Assembly: GCA_964384625.1 (NCBI GenBank)
Contig: CAYLNH010000369.1
Location: forward strand, 1-5,714
From: CAYLNH01 sp964384625
GTDB taxonomy: Bacteria > Verrucomicrobiota > Lentisphaeria > JABSQK01
DNA length: 5,714 nt
Reading direction: 5' to 3'
In this document: positions 1-5,666 of the stretch, piece after piece
Layout of the letters: every line of letters begins with the position of its first letter
How positions within the stretch are numbered: the stretch's first letter is position 1
Notes under the pieces: model-generated
What the model saw: only the letters and a program-made list of their open reading frames with translations
What the model was told of the DNA's origin: nothing
The model's database searches: none
Position numbers and translations under genes: made by a program

Positions 1-75
1 GAGGGCTTCGGTGCGATTAAACCGACACCTCCTGAAGCCGGTACTCATACACGGACGCGCTTCGCGCCGAACTCA
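1..75. other. Repeat-flanking non-coding DNA with a hairpin
   Basis: No gene is visible here. The stretch continues leftward from the repeat at 76-123 and is probably the rest of the same element, but the right-hand copy is cut off by the window edge, so this cannot be compared. It contains an inverted repeat: GGCTTC (4-9) pairs with GAAGCC (34-39), and the adjacent GGTG (10-13) pairs with CACC (26-29), leaving a four-base bulge TCCT (30-33) and a 12-base loop. A smaller GC-rich hairpin lies around 55-68 (GCGC arms, 3-base loop). There is no T-run, so it is not a classical intrinsic terminator, although it lies downstream of sulfatase 1 and could protect its mRNA 3' end. The structure is seen in the sequence; the role is inferred. 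Confidence 0.5.
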
Positions 76-123
76 GGAGCGGCGGCCAAACGTCCCAAAC
101 ACCCCTTAATTCAGCGCCATTCC
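76..123 (-). repeat. Left copy of a 48-bp inverted interspersed repeat
   Basis: Read on the minus strand, this 48-base stretch matches 5667-5714 at 44 of 48 positions. It opens with the shared 19-mer GGAATGGCGCTGAATTAAG, followed by a two-base difference, GTGTTTGGGAC, one difference, TTTGG, one difference and CGCCGCTCC. It begins three bases after the TAG stop of sulfatase 1 (127-129). The other copy begins exactly three bases after the TAG stop of sulfatase 2. The repeat relation is seen directly. An interspersed repeat, a small non-autonomous element or a gene-end structural element are all possible. No transposase accompanies it. Confidence 0.9.
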
Positions 124-126
124 GCT

Positions 127-1806
127 CTAGAGCCGTGTGACGTAGACATAATAGGCGGCGTACTCGGCGCCGTCCGCATCCAGGAACCAGGCTTCCAGTG
201 CCGTTCTGCCGGCCGCCAGCGGGGTACTGAACACGACCTCGACGACCCCGGCAGCGATCGGTTGTGTTGCTTCGAAGCCGCCGATCCGCAAGCGCACAGA
301 CGACGGGGTGATCGCGGTACCGCTGCCGTCGGCCAGGGCCGCGGCAATCGGCGCGGCCGCTTCAGCCGGCCAACGACGGACGCGGAATTCAAAGTCGCCC
401 GCCCGCGCGACCTCCACGTTCCACATGCCGGTCACTTTCATGGCGGCCCGGATATGGCTCTGGTTCCAGGCAACATCGCCCATCAGATCGAAGGCATCCA
501 GACGCGTCGGGTTTTCGGCGTCGCTGCCGATGACAATCGGGCAATACTCCGCCAGCACCGGTTCGATTTCGGCCCACCAGTCTTCGTGCGCCTGCCGCAG
601 ACGGGCGACGACGTCCGGATGCTCAGCAGCGATATCACGTTGCTGGCCGGCATCGGCTTTGATGTCGTAGAGTTCAGTGCCGCGGACCAGACGCCAGCGG
701 CGAGTCATCACGGCGTTGGTCCATTTCTCGGGCGGGCTGGTGTTCTGGCGGTACTGCAGGAAGGCCGGGCGTTCGGGCAGCGCGTCGACGTCGCCGCGCA
801 GCAATGGCGCAACACTGACGCCGTCGAACTCGGCATCCGGCGGCTTGAGTTCACAGAGCTCGATAAACGTCGGCAGCAGATCGATGTGCAGGACGAAATC
901 ATTGCAGTCACGACCGCCGGCAAGCCCTCCCTGGGGCCAGCGGATGAAGCAGGGCACGCGATGACCGCCGTCGTAGTAGGACCCCTTGCGGCCGCGCATG
1001 CCGGCGTTGTAGCCCTGCTTCTGCTCCGGGCGCCAGCCGCCGGAACTGCCGTTATCGGTCATGAAGATCAGGATCGTGTTGTCCTCGAGGCCGCGCTCCC
1101 GGAGGAAGGCGCGCAGGCGGCCCACGTTTTCATCGATGTTGGTGATCATCCCGTAAAACGCCGGCTCCGGGATTCCGGGATTGTCGCGATAGGGCGCGGT
1201 GTATTTCTCGGCAACCAGATACGGCGCATGCGGCGCATTCGTCGCCAGGTAGCAGAAGAACGGCTGCCCGCCGTCCTGCGCGTCCATCCACCGCATTGCC
1301 TCGTCAAACCAGATGTCCGTGCAATAGCCGTCGTGCGAAACCGGTTCGCCGTTGTGGAAGTAGGTGTCGTCGAAATAGCTGTTCCCCCAGAAGTCCGGCG
1401 TCTGGCCGACCCCGCCGCCTTTGTGGGCGACGACATGCTGGAAGCCGCGGTCCTGGGGGCGGTAGGGGTAGTTGTCTCCCAGATGCCACTTGCCGAACAT
1501 GCCGGTAGCGTAGCCGCTGCCGGCGAACACATCGGCCATGGTGATCTGGTCGCGGCGCAGGAAGGAGCGCCCCCAGGTGGTGGCCCAGGCGCCGTTGCGC
1601 AAGGGCCGCCGGCCGGACATCAGCGCGCCGCGCGTCGGCGTGCACAGCGGCGATACATGGAAGTCCGGGAGGCGCACGCTGTCGTCGTAGAACGCATCGA
1701 TGTTCGGCGTCTGAATCCAGGGATTGCCGGTGCAGGCAAGATCGCCGTAGCCCTGATCGTCGGTCAGGATCAGAATCACATTCGGAGGGGCATCAGTTCT
1801 GGTCAT
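127..1806 (-). CDS. Sulfatase 1 (arylsulfatase-type, formylglycine-dependent), with C-terminal accessory region
   Basis: A 559-residue sulfatase that would hydrolyse a sulfate ester, probably on a carbohydrate; the substrate cannot be read from sequence. The N-terminal strand NVILILTDDQGYGD gives metal ligands Asp16 and Asp17. The signature CTPTR spans 55-59: Cys55 is converted to formylglycine and Arg59 stabilises it. GKWHLG gives Lys106 and His108, NAPHAPY gives His193, TDNG gives Asp251 and Asn252, and Lys274 lies in GRKGSYYDGGHRVP. All expected active-site residues are therefore present. Residues from about 437 form an extra beta-rich C-terminal region, as in longer sulfatases. The ATG at 1806 is chosen because the conserved first strand starts only nine residues in; the ribosome site is weak. 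There is no signal peptide or lipobox, so a cytoplasmic location is inferred. It is the last gene of the minus-strand block, 84 bases after its neighbour. No maturase gene is present in the window. Confidence 0.95.
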   Translation of the reverse strand: MTRTDAPPNVILILTDDQGYGDLACTGNPWIQTPNIDAFYDDSVRLPDFHVSPLCTPTRGALMSGRRPLRNGAWATTWGRSFLRRDQITMADVFAGSGYATGMFGKWHLGDNYPYRPQDRGFQHVVAHKGGGVGQTPDFWGNSYFDDTYFHNGEPVSHDGYCTDIWFDEAMRWMDAQDGGQPFFCYLATNAPHAPYLVAEKYTAPYRDNPGIPEPAFYGMITNIDENVGRLRAFLRERGLEDNTILIFMTDNGSSGGWRPEQKQGYNAGMRGRKGSYYDGGHRVPCFIRWPQGGLAGGRDCNDFVLHIDLLPTFIELCELKPPDAEFDGVSVAPLLRGDVDALPERPAFLQYRQNTSPPEKWTNAVMTRRWRLVRGTELYDIKADAGQQRDIAAEHPDVVARLRQAHEDWWAEIEPVLAEYCPIVIGSDAENPTRLDAFDLMGDVAWNQSHIRAAMKVTGMWNVEVARAGDFEFRVRRWPAEAAAPIAAALADGSGTAITPSSVRLRIGGFEATQPIAAGVVEVVFSTPLAAGRTALEAWFLDADGAEYAAYYVYVTRL

Positions 1807-1823
1807 CGTTCACCATGATCCCA

Positions 1824-1890
1824 TGGAGTGTTGGGATGGCGGAGTACTGTCGGACGTCCATCTTCCAGCTTCCAACGTTCCATCATTCCA
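1824..1890. repeat. TGGA-rich intergenic tract with imperfect inverted arms
   Basis: Most of the 84-base gap between the coiled-coil gene and sulfatase 1 is low-complexity. On the minus strand it starts directly after the TGA stop of the coiled-coil gene with a run of TGGAA/TGGAT-like units (complement of 1858-1890). A related tract in the opposite orientation lies at 1824-1843. The two arms (1871-1890 and 1824-1843) agree at about 14 of 20 positions as an inverted repeat, so an RNA hairpin with several mismatches is possible. It could attenuate or separate sulfatase 1 expression from the upstream genes, or be a decayed intergenic repeat. There is no T-run. Composition and arms are seen; function is inferred. 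Confidence 0.5.
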
Positions 1891-2340
1891 TCACGTCTTC
1901 GGCGTCCGCCGGACGTACAGTGTTTCTTTGCTGGTCTTCTCGAAGGCGCCGCGGAAGGCGTCCACCGGGATCGCCCCGCTGTCGATCTGCTGTTTCACCA
2001 GATCGCGCGAGGGCGAACCGATTGCCGGCAGGTGGGGAGTAAGGACCTCCTGCAGGTCCGGCAAGCGTTTGCGGATCTTCTTGATGTCCGGCTCGAGGAT
2101 CGAGACATACTGCTCCCCCAGACGCTCCTGCAGCAGGTCTTCATCATATTCGACAACTTCCGTGCGGCGCACTTTTACCGAGACGAACTCGTTGTCGAAC
2201 TCCAGCGTCTCGGTCTCGCTAGCCGCCTCGTTCAGCTTCGCGGTGATCTGTTCACGCAATGATTCCTTGATCTCCGCAAGGCTTTTCAGTTTGGTGTCGA
2301 TCTGCCGGTATTCCTCCAGCAGTTCCTGCAGTGTGCTCAT
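1891..2340 (-). CDS. Conserved-looking coiled-coil protein of unknown function (Gp157-like layout)
   Basis: A 149-residue, highly charged, cysteine-free soluble protein that I do not recognise as a named family. Residues 3-42 show heptad-like spacing of Leu and Ile and should form a coiled coil. Residues 46-64 look like a beta hairpin (FVSVKVRR then TEVVEYDE). Residues 66-104 are mostly helical, with EPDIKKIRKRL at 83-93. Residues 108-145 carry IGSPSRDLVKQQI, then RGAFEKT and the terminal strand TLYVRR. This order (coiled coil, short beta hairpin, lysine-rich helix, short C-terminal strand ending in basic residues) recalls phage Gp157-like proteins, but this is pattern memory, not an alignment. 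The ATG lies 2 bases past the amidohydrolase stop, which supports both the start and co-transcription. The ribosome site is weak (GGGG about 8 bases upstream), suggesting translational coupling. The stop abuts the TGGA-rich tract. Confidence 0.82.
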   Translation of the reverse strand: MSTLQELLEEYRQIDTKLKSLAEIKESLREQITAKLNEAASETETLEFDNEFVSVKVRRTEVVEYDEDLLQERLGEQYVSILEPDIKKIRKRLPDLQEVLTPHLPAIGSPSRDLVKQQIDSGAIPVDAFRGAFEKTSKETLYVRRTPKT

Positions 2341-2342
2341 AG

Positions 2343-3113
2343 TTATACCCCGTTCAGGTAGCGTTCTGTGTTTTTCAGCAGCCGCCGAATGTTCCCGCTG
2401 AAGACAAGCTCCTCGTCGGCTGCGGGCAGGTTGAGTTCGAGAATGGTAGCTTTGGAATCCGGCGATCGACCAAAGGGATAGTCACTGCCGAAGAGCAGGC
2501 GTTCCGGGCCGTAGCGATCCAGGAACCGCCGGCATTCATCAACGGTGACGGCGGCGGCGGACATGTCGGCATAGGTGTGCGGCCGGGCCCAGAAATCGTC
2601 GGCGAGCAGTTGTTCGAAGCCTCCGTTGAGTCGGCCCAGGTGGGGGATGATCACCGGCACGCCGGGCGCCAGTTCGTCGACGAACCGCAGGGTGTTGCGG
2701 TATTCCTCTTCGATCAGCACGGCAAAGCCCATGTCCCGGATTGCGTCGAGCATGGCAGTGCACGCGGGACAGCCGTAGTGATAATCCGGTTCGCGGGCGT
2801 GGCGATGCCATTTGATGCCGCAATAGTCGCTGAGGGTTGAAGTGTCAAAATCGTTCCAGACAAAATAGAACGGAAGAACCGGCACGGGCTTGTCGGCCAG
2901 GGTCGTCAAATACTGTCGGGACCGCTGCCGCTGTTCCTTCCAGGCGGGAGTATCCACAAAGTGCGGATCATTCCGGTCGTAGATTTCCATCACCGGCGAG
3001 AAACAGACAACAGCATCCAGATCAGCTTCAAGAAACAACGGCAGAATGTCTTCATAGGCTTGCGGCACCGAGGCATCATCCACACCGCAATGCACATGAC
3101 AGTCAATGATCAT
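2343..3113 (-). CDS. Amidohydrolase-family metal-dependent TIM-barrel hydrolase
   Basis: A 256-residue protein resembling the amidohydrolase-2 group (predicted metal-dependent TIM-barrel hydrolases or decarboxylases). The first strand MIIDCHVH carries the His6-x-His8 metal motif. Further candidate ligands are His103 in IKWHRHA (with Lys101), His158 in IIPHLGRLNG, and the catalytic Asp211 in LLFGSDYPFG; the last motif is typical of the family. The length is near the short end for this family. The substrate is unknown; members hydrolyse or decarboxylate small carboxylic or cyclic compounds. The ATG at 3113 is preferred over in-frame TTG (3119) and GTG (3116), because GGAGGA (3121-3126) sits 7 bases upstream and the DCHVH motif follows at once. 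The start shares one base with the stop of the upstream membrane-protein gene (TGATG), indicating translational coupling. TatD-type deoxyribonuclease is less likely, because the motifs match amidohydrolase-2 better. Confidence 0.9.
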   Translation of the reverse strand: MIIDCHVHCGVDDASVPQAYEDILPLFLEADLDAVVCFSPVMEIYDRNDPHFVDTPAWKEQRQRSRQYLTTLADKPVPVLPFYFVWNDFDTSTLSDYCGIKWHRHAREPDYHYGCPACTAMLDAIRDMGFAVLIEEEYRNTLRFVDELAPGVPVIIPHLGRLNGGFEQLLADDFWARPHTYADMSAAAVTVDECRRFLDRYGPERLLFGSDYPFGRSPDSKATILELNLPAADEELVFSGNIRRLLKNTERYLNGV

Positions 3114-3562
3114 CACCAATCCTCCATGTCCTCACGTTCCTGATCCAACTGCTCCCGGGCCGAGGGCCGCTGTGCCCCTGCCCGGCGGGTCATCCGGATC
3201 GCCTGCGGCACCCCGATCATCGCGGCGCCGATGATGATGTAGCCGACCGCGATTCGCTGGATATGCTTCTCCTGGATCAACTCCGACTTCTCCTTGAGCT
3301 GGTCGGCAAACCGGCGTCGCACTTTGAGCAGCAGCAGAAACAGCAGGACCAGCAGGACCAGGGCGATGAGCTTCGGCCACCAGCCGGACACATCGAGTGC
3401 CGCGGAGATGATACTGCCGGCGGCAATGATATAGACGGCCAGCAGGAAACGCGTCATCAGCTTGCGGCCCTTCTTGTGAAGACGTTTCAAAAACGCTTGC
3501 GGCCGGCAGAGAAACCAGAGGCCCAGCAGGATCCAGATGACTCCGATGATCTGCGTCAGCAT
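3113..3562 (-). CDS. Small four-helix integral membrane protein of unknown function
   Basis: A 149-residue protein with four hydrophobic segments at about 4-19, 39-56, 64-80 and 104-119. A basic loop (RLHKKGRK, 27-34) follows the first, and a charged stretch (RRRFADQLKEKSELIQEKH) lies between the third and fourth. The C-terminal tail from 123 is hydrophilic, basic then acidic, ending in EREDMEDW. There is no signal peptide cleavage site, enzyme motif or transporter signature, so the function is unknown; it belongs in the cytoplasmic membrane. The reading frame stays open upstream to 3763, but the ATG at 3562 is chosen because the hydrophobic protein begins there and the upstream extension is just the acetyltransferase gene read out of frame. 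The start overlaps the end of the acetyltransferase gene by 7 bases, and AGGGA lies about 12 bases upstream. The end overlaps the amidohydrolase start by one base. It is most likely co-translated with its neighbours. Confidence 0.85.
   Translation of the reverse strand: MLTQIIGVIWILLGLWFLCRPQAFLKRLHKKGRKLMTRFLLAVYIIAAGSIISAALDVSGWWPKLIALVLLVLLFLLLLKVRRRFADQLKEKSELIQEKHIQRIAVGYIIIGAAMIGVPQAIRMTRRAGAQRPSAREQLDQEREDMEDW
3121..3126 (-). promoter_or_regulatory. Ribosome binding site deciding the amidohydrolase start
   Basis: On the minus strand GGAGGA lies 7 bases before the ATG at 3113 and closer than ideal to the alternative GTG and TTG codons. It is located inside the last codons of the membrane-protein gene, as expected for coupled genes, and is the strongest ribosome site in the block. 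Confidence 0.75.
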
Positions 3563-4050
3563 TGCTTGTCGTCGTCCCTTGATTCCAGCGGCATGACGTA
3601 ATGGATCTGGCGCGCGACTTCCCGGAAACCGAGGGATGGGTAGAACTTCGATCCGATTGCGTTCTGCTCGAGTGTCTCGATCTTCGCCATGGACAAGCCA
3701 AGTCGGCGGAAGTAGGCGATCGCGGCCTCGGCCAATCGGCGCCCGATTCCCCGGCCGCGACATGATGCGTCCACCGCGAAGTTCGCGATCCGGCCGATGC
3801 CGTCCTCGCGACTGACTAGCGTGCTGATGTATCCCACAACCCGGCCGTCCTCCTCCGCCACCAACAGACCGGCGGGATTGGTTCGCATGTCGTCGTCGAT
3901 CTGCCGCGTCTTGCGCCAGCGCCAGTCATGACCGTTTATCTCGCCGAACAGTTGCTCAAGGTTATGGTCGATCGAGACGCCTTCGAAGCCTTCAACGGTC
4001 AATTCCCGCAAGCGCTCCGCATCGCTCTCCTGAAAGGACCTGATGTTCAT
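3556..4050 (-). CDS. GNAT-family N-acetyltransferase
   Basis: A 164-residue acetyltransferase expected to move an acetyl group from acetyl-CoA to an amine; the acceptor is unknown. The N-terminal MNIRSFQESDAERLREL is the usual first strand and helix of the fold. Residues 62-79 (LLVAEEDGRVVGYISTLV) give the central hairpin. IANFAVDASCRGRGIGRRL (88-106) is motif A, with the acetyl-CoA pyrophosphate loop R98-x-x-G101-x-G103. NAIGSKFYPSLGF near the C-terminus supplies the usual Asn and Tyr of the final motif. The length is normal for a single-domain member. The ATG at 4050 is chosen over a TTG at 4101, because the fold begins exactly there and GGAG lies 10 bases upstream; the TTG would add 17 proline- and arginine-rich residues read from the hairpin region. 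It is the first gene of the minus-strand unit and faces sulfatase 2 across the divergent region. It may be unrelated in function to the sulfatases. Confidence 0.92.
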   Translation of the reverse strand: MNIRSFQESDAERLRELTVEGFEGVSIDHNLEQLFGEINGHDWRWRKTRQIDDDMRTNPAGLLVAEEDGRVVGYISTLVSREDGIGRIANFAVDASCRGRGIGRRLAEAAIAYFRRLGLSMAKIETLEQNAIGSKFYPSLGFREVARQIHYVMPLESRDDDKQC

Positions 4051-4090
4051 TCGCCGTCTGCTCCATGTTGCTCCTGTCAACGTATTGGGC

Positions 4091-4123
4091 GGCGCCGCCA
4101 AAGCAAGCGCGTTCGGCGGCGCC
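4091..4123. repeat. GC-rich inverted repeat (9-bp perfect stem, 15-base loop)
   Basis: GGCGCCGCC (4091-4099) and GGCGGCGCC (4115-4123) are exact reverse complements around a 15-base loop. The last three bases of the right arm (4121-4123) are also the first three of the left arm of the large palindrome, so the two full structures cannot form together on one strand. The left arm also belongs to a local 12-base palindrome, GGCGGCGCCGCC (4088-4099). It might be an operator, an alternative RNA fold or part of a small intergenic element. Confidence 0.7.
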
Positions 4124-4164
4124 GACAGCGCGACGGCATGAATTCATGCCGTCGCGATGTCGGC
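4121..4164. repeat. 44-base near-perfect palindrome
   Basis: A perfect 28-base palindrome (4129-4156; half-site CGCGACGGCATGAA, centre GAATTC) is extended on both sides by GCCGACA (4121-4127) and its complement TGTCGGC (4158-4164), with a single G/A mismatch at 4128/4157. The stem would be 22 positions with one mismatch and essentially no loop. It ends 62 bases before the sulfatase 2 start and begins 70 bases from the acetyltransferase start. It does not lie downstream of any gene, so a terminator role is unlikely. A dimeric-regulator operator, a cruciform-forming site, or a remnant of a palindromic mobile element are possible. Confidence 0.9.
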
Positions 4165-4215
4165 ACTGGACCTTTGGAGGTTCGCGCCCATTGTAGGTGC
4201 TTGACCCAACCGAAA

Positions 4216-4220
4216 AAGGA
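4216..4220 (+). promoter_or_regulatory. Ribosome binding site of sulfatase 2
   Basis: AAGGA lies 6 bases before the ATG at 4227, inside an A-rich stretch. This chooses that ATG over the in-frame GTG at 4197, which would add ten residues and has no ribosome site at proper distance. Confidence 0.7.
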
Positions 4221-4226
4221 CAACCG

Positions 4227-5663
4227 ATGAACTTCATCTACTTCAACCCGGACGAGATGCGTGGGGATCTGCTGGGGTGTTACGGCCATCCGCTGGTCAA
4301 GACGCCGAACTTCGACCGCCTGGCACGGGAAGGCACCCGTTTCGACCAGTGCCATGTTCAGCACACGGTCTGCACGCCGTCGCGCTGCAGTTTCATGACC
4401 GGCTGGTACCCGCATACCCGCGGCCACCGGACGCTCTGGCATTGTCTGCAGCCGGATGAACCGAACACCCTGAAATATCTGAAGCAGGCCGGGTATGACG
4501 TCCATTGGATCGGTAAGAACGACCTGCTGGCCACGGCGTCGTTTGCCGATTCCGTCACGCGGGTGTACGGCCACACTTGGTCGGGCCACGCCGAGAACGC
4601 GTTTTCGCCGGAAGACCCGGGGCATTGGAGTTTCCTCTATACGCCCAAGGAGGAACCCACCGGCGAAGAACTGATGCTGGCCCGGGCGATTGAGTTTCTG
4701 AAGAGTCGCAGGGACGGCGACGCCCCGTTCATGCTCTATCTGCCGTGGGGGCTGCCGCACTGTCCGTATACCGTGCCGGAGCCCTGGCACAGCATGTACG
4801 ATCCGGAAGACCTGCCGCCGCTGCGCCCCGCCGACCTCGAAGGCAAACCCGGCCTCTACAACGCCATTCGCAAATACCGCCGACTCGACGAGTGCGATGC
4901 CGACCTGCTCCGGCAGGTCATGGCCGTCTACCTCGGCATGATCTCCTATTGCGATCATCTGTTCGGTCAACTTCTCGATGTGCTCGACGAGACCGGACTG
5001 GCCGACGACACCACGGTCTTCATGTTCTCCGACCACGGCGACTGGGGTGGAGACTACGGCCTGGTCGAAAAGTGGCCCAGCGGCCTGGATGACTGCCTGA
5101 CGCGTATCCCGATGATCGTCCGCACGCCCGGCGCCGCCGCCGGCCACGTGGTGAACGAACCGATCGAGTGCTTCGACATCATGCCGACCACACTGGAACT
5201 GGCCGGGATCGAGGCCCAGCACACGCACTTCGCGCGGTCCATGGTCCCCCAACTCAACGGCGCCGCCGGCGATCCCGGCCGCGTTGTCTTCGCCGAGGGC
5301 GGCTACGACCCGCACGAACCGCATTGCTTCGAAGGCAAGAACGCTCCCCAGGACATCGGCAGCAATCCCGGCGGCATCTACTGGCCGAAAGGCCTGCAGC
5401 AGCAGGAGCGCCCGGACACGGTCTGCCGGTCGACCATGATTCGCACCGCCACCCACAAACTGGTACGCCGGAGCAACGGCGAACACGAGCTCTACGATCT
5501 GGTTCAGGACCCCCTGGAGCTGGCGAACTGCTATCACGACCCGGCCGTCGCCGCCGTCCGGCAGGACCTCCTGGAACGCCTGCTGGACTGGTATATCCAT
5601 ACCGGTGACTGCGTCCCGTGGACCACAGATCCAAGGGGATTCGCGGAGGGCATCGTGACCTAG
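4227..5663 (+). CDS. Sulfatase 2 (formylglycine-dependent, PDEMR/GKND-type)
   Basis: A 478-residue sulfatase predicted to cleave a sulfate ester of unknown identity. The N-terminus MNFIYFNPDEMRGDLLGCYG replaces the usual Asp-Asp pair with Asp9-Glu10. CTPSR (49-53) holds the formylglycine precursor Cys49 and Arg53. The usual GKWH motif is GKND here (Lys97, Asn98, Asp99). LPHCPY gives His178, SDHGDWGGDYG gives Asp269 and His270, and EKWPSGLDD gives Lys282. The C-terminal part (HKLVRRSNGEHELYDL, then QDPLELANCY) is the standard closing strand and product-family end. The length is normal. The protein differs from sulfatase 1 in every variable motif, so the two are not a recent duplication. There is no signal peptide, so it is inferred to be cytoplasmic. 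It is transcribed alone from the divergent region, and its TAG stop is three bases before the right repeat copy. Confidence 0.95.
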   Translation: MNFIYFNPDEMRGDLLGCYGHPLVKTPNFDRLAREGTRFDQCHVQHTVCTPSRCSFMTGWYPHTRGHRTLWHCLQPDEPNTLKYLKQAGYDVHWIGKNDLLATASFADSVTRVYGHTWSGHAENAFSPEDPGHWSFLYTPKEEPTGEELMLARAIEFLKSRRDGDAPFMLYLPWGLPHCPYTVPEPWHSMYDPEDLPPLRPADLEGKPGLYNAIRKYRRLDECDADLLRQVMAVYLGMISYCDHLFGQLLDVLDETGLADDTTVFMFSDHGDWGGDYGLVEKWPSGLDDCLTRIPMIVRTPGAAAGHVVNEPIECFDIMPTTLELAGIEAQHTHFARSMVPQLNGAAGDPGRVVFAEGGYDPHEPHCFEGKNAPQDIGSNPGGIYWPKGLQQQERPDTVCRSTMIRTATHKLVRRSNGEHELYDLVQDPLELANCYHDPAVAAVRQDLLERLLDWYIHTGDCVPWTTDPRGFAEGIVT

Positions 5664-5666
5664 CCT

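Larger units (their letters stand above)
4051..4226. promoter_or_regulatory. Divergent intergenic control region
   Basis: The 176 bases between the acetyltransferase and sulfatase 2 starts must hold both promoters if the minus-strand genes form one unit. I see no convincing -10/-35 pair in either direction. A minus-strand TTGACA (4075-4080) has no matching -10 hexamer at the right spacing. What stands out is secondary structure: a 9-bp GC hairpin (4091-4123), a 44-base palindrome (4121-4164) and a small 6-bp hairpin (4168-4183, loop TTGG). The decamer GGCGGCGCCG also occurs as a direct repeat at 4088-4097 and 4115-4124. No small gene is supported. Confidence 0.6.

Noticed and set aside
262..1818. 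A 518-codon plus-strand open frame opposite sulfatase 1
   Set aside because: Its translation has no recognisable fold and is rich in Ala, Val, Arg and Gly. It is the antisense shadow of a clear sulfatase in GC-rich DNA.
3563..3763. N-terminal extension of the membrane protein upstream of 3562
   Set aside because: The extra 67 residues are Arg/Pro-rich and lie wholly within the acetyltransferase gene in another frame; the hydrophobic protein begins at the internal ATG.
4075..4080. Minus-strand TTGACA as a -35 box for the acetyltransferase operon
   Set aside because: No TATAAT-like sequence follows at 16-18 bases, and the implied transcription start would fall around or inside the coding start.
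4051..4101. TTG-initiated extension of the acetyltransferase
   Set aside because: It adds residues coded by the GC hairpin flank, lacks a ribosome site, and the conserved fold starts at the ATG at 4050.
4121..4164. Palindrome as an intrinsic terminator
   Set aside because: It lies upstream of genes on both sides and has no T-run on either strand.
4201..4206. TTGACC as a -35 box for sulfatase 2
   Set aside because: It lies only 21 bases before the start codon, leaving no room for a -10 box and transcription start.
4077..5600. A 507-codon minus-strand open frame opposite sulfatase 2
   Set aside because: Sulfatase 2 has every family motif in the plus frame. The antisense frame has low-complexity composition and runs into the palindrome region, so it is a shadow.
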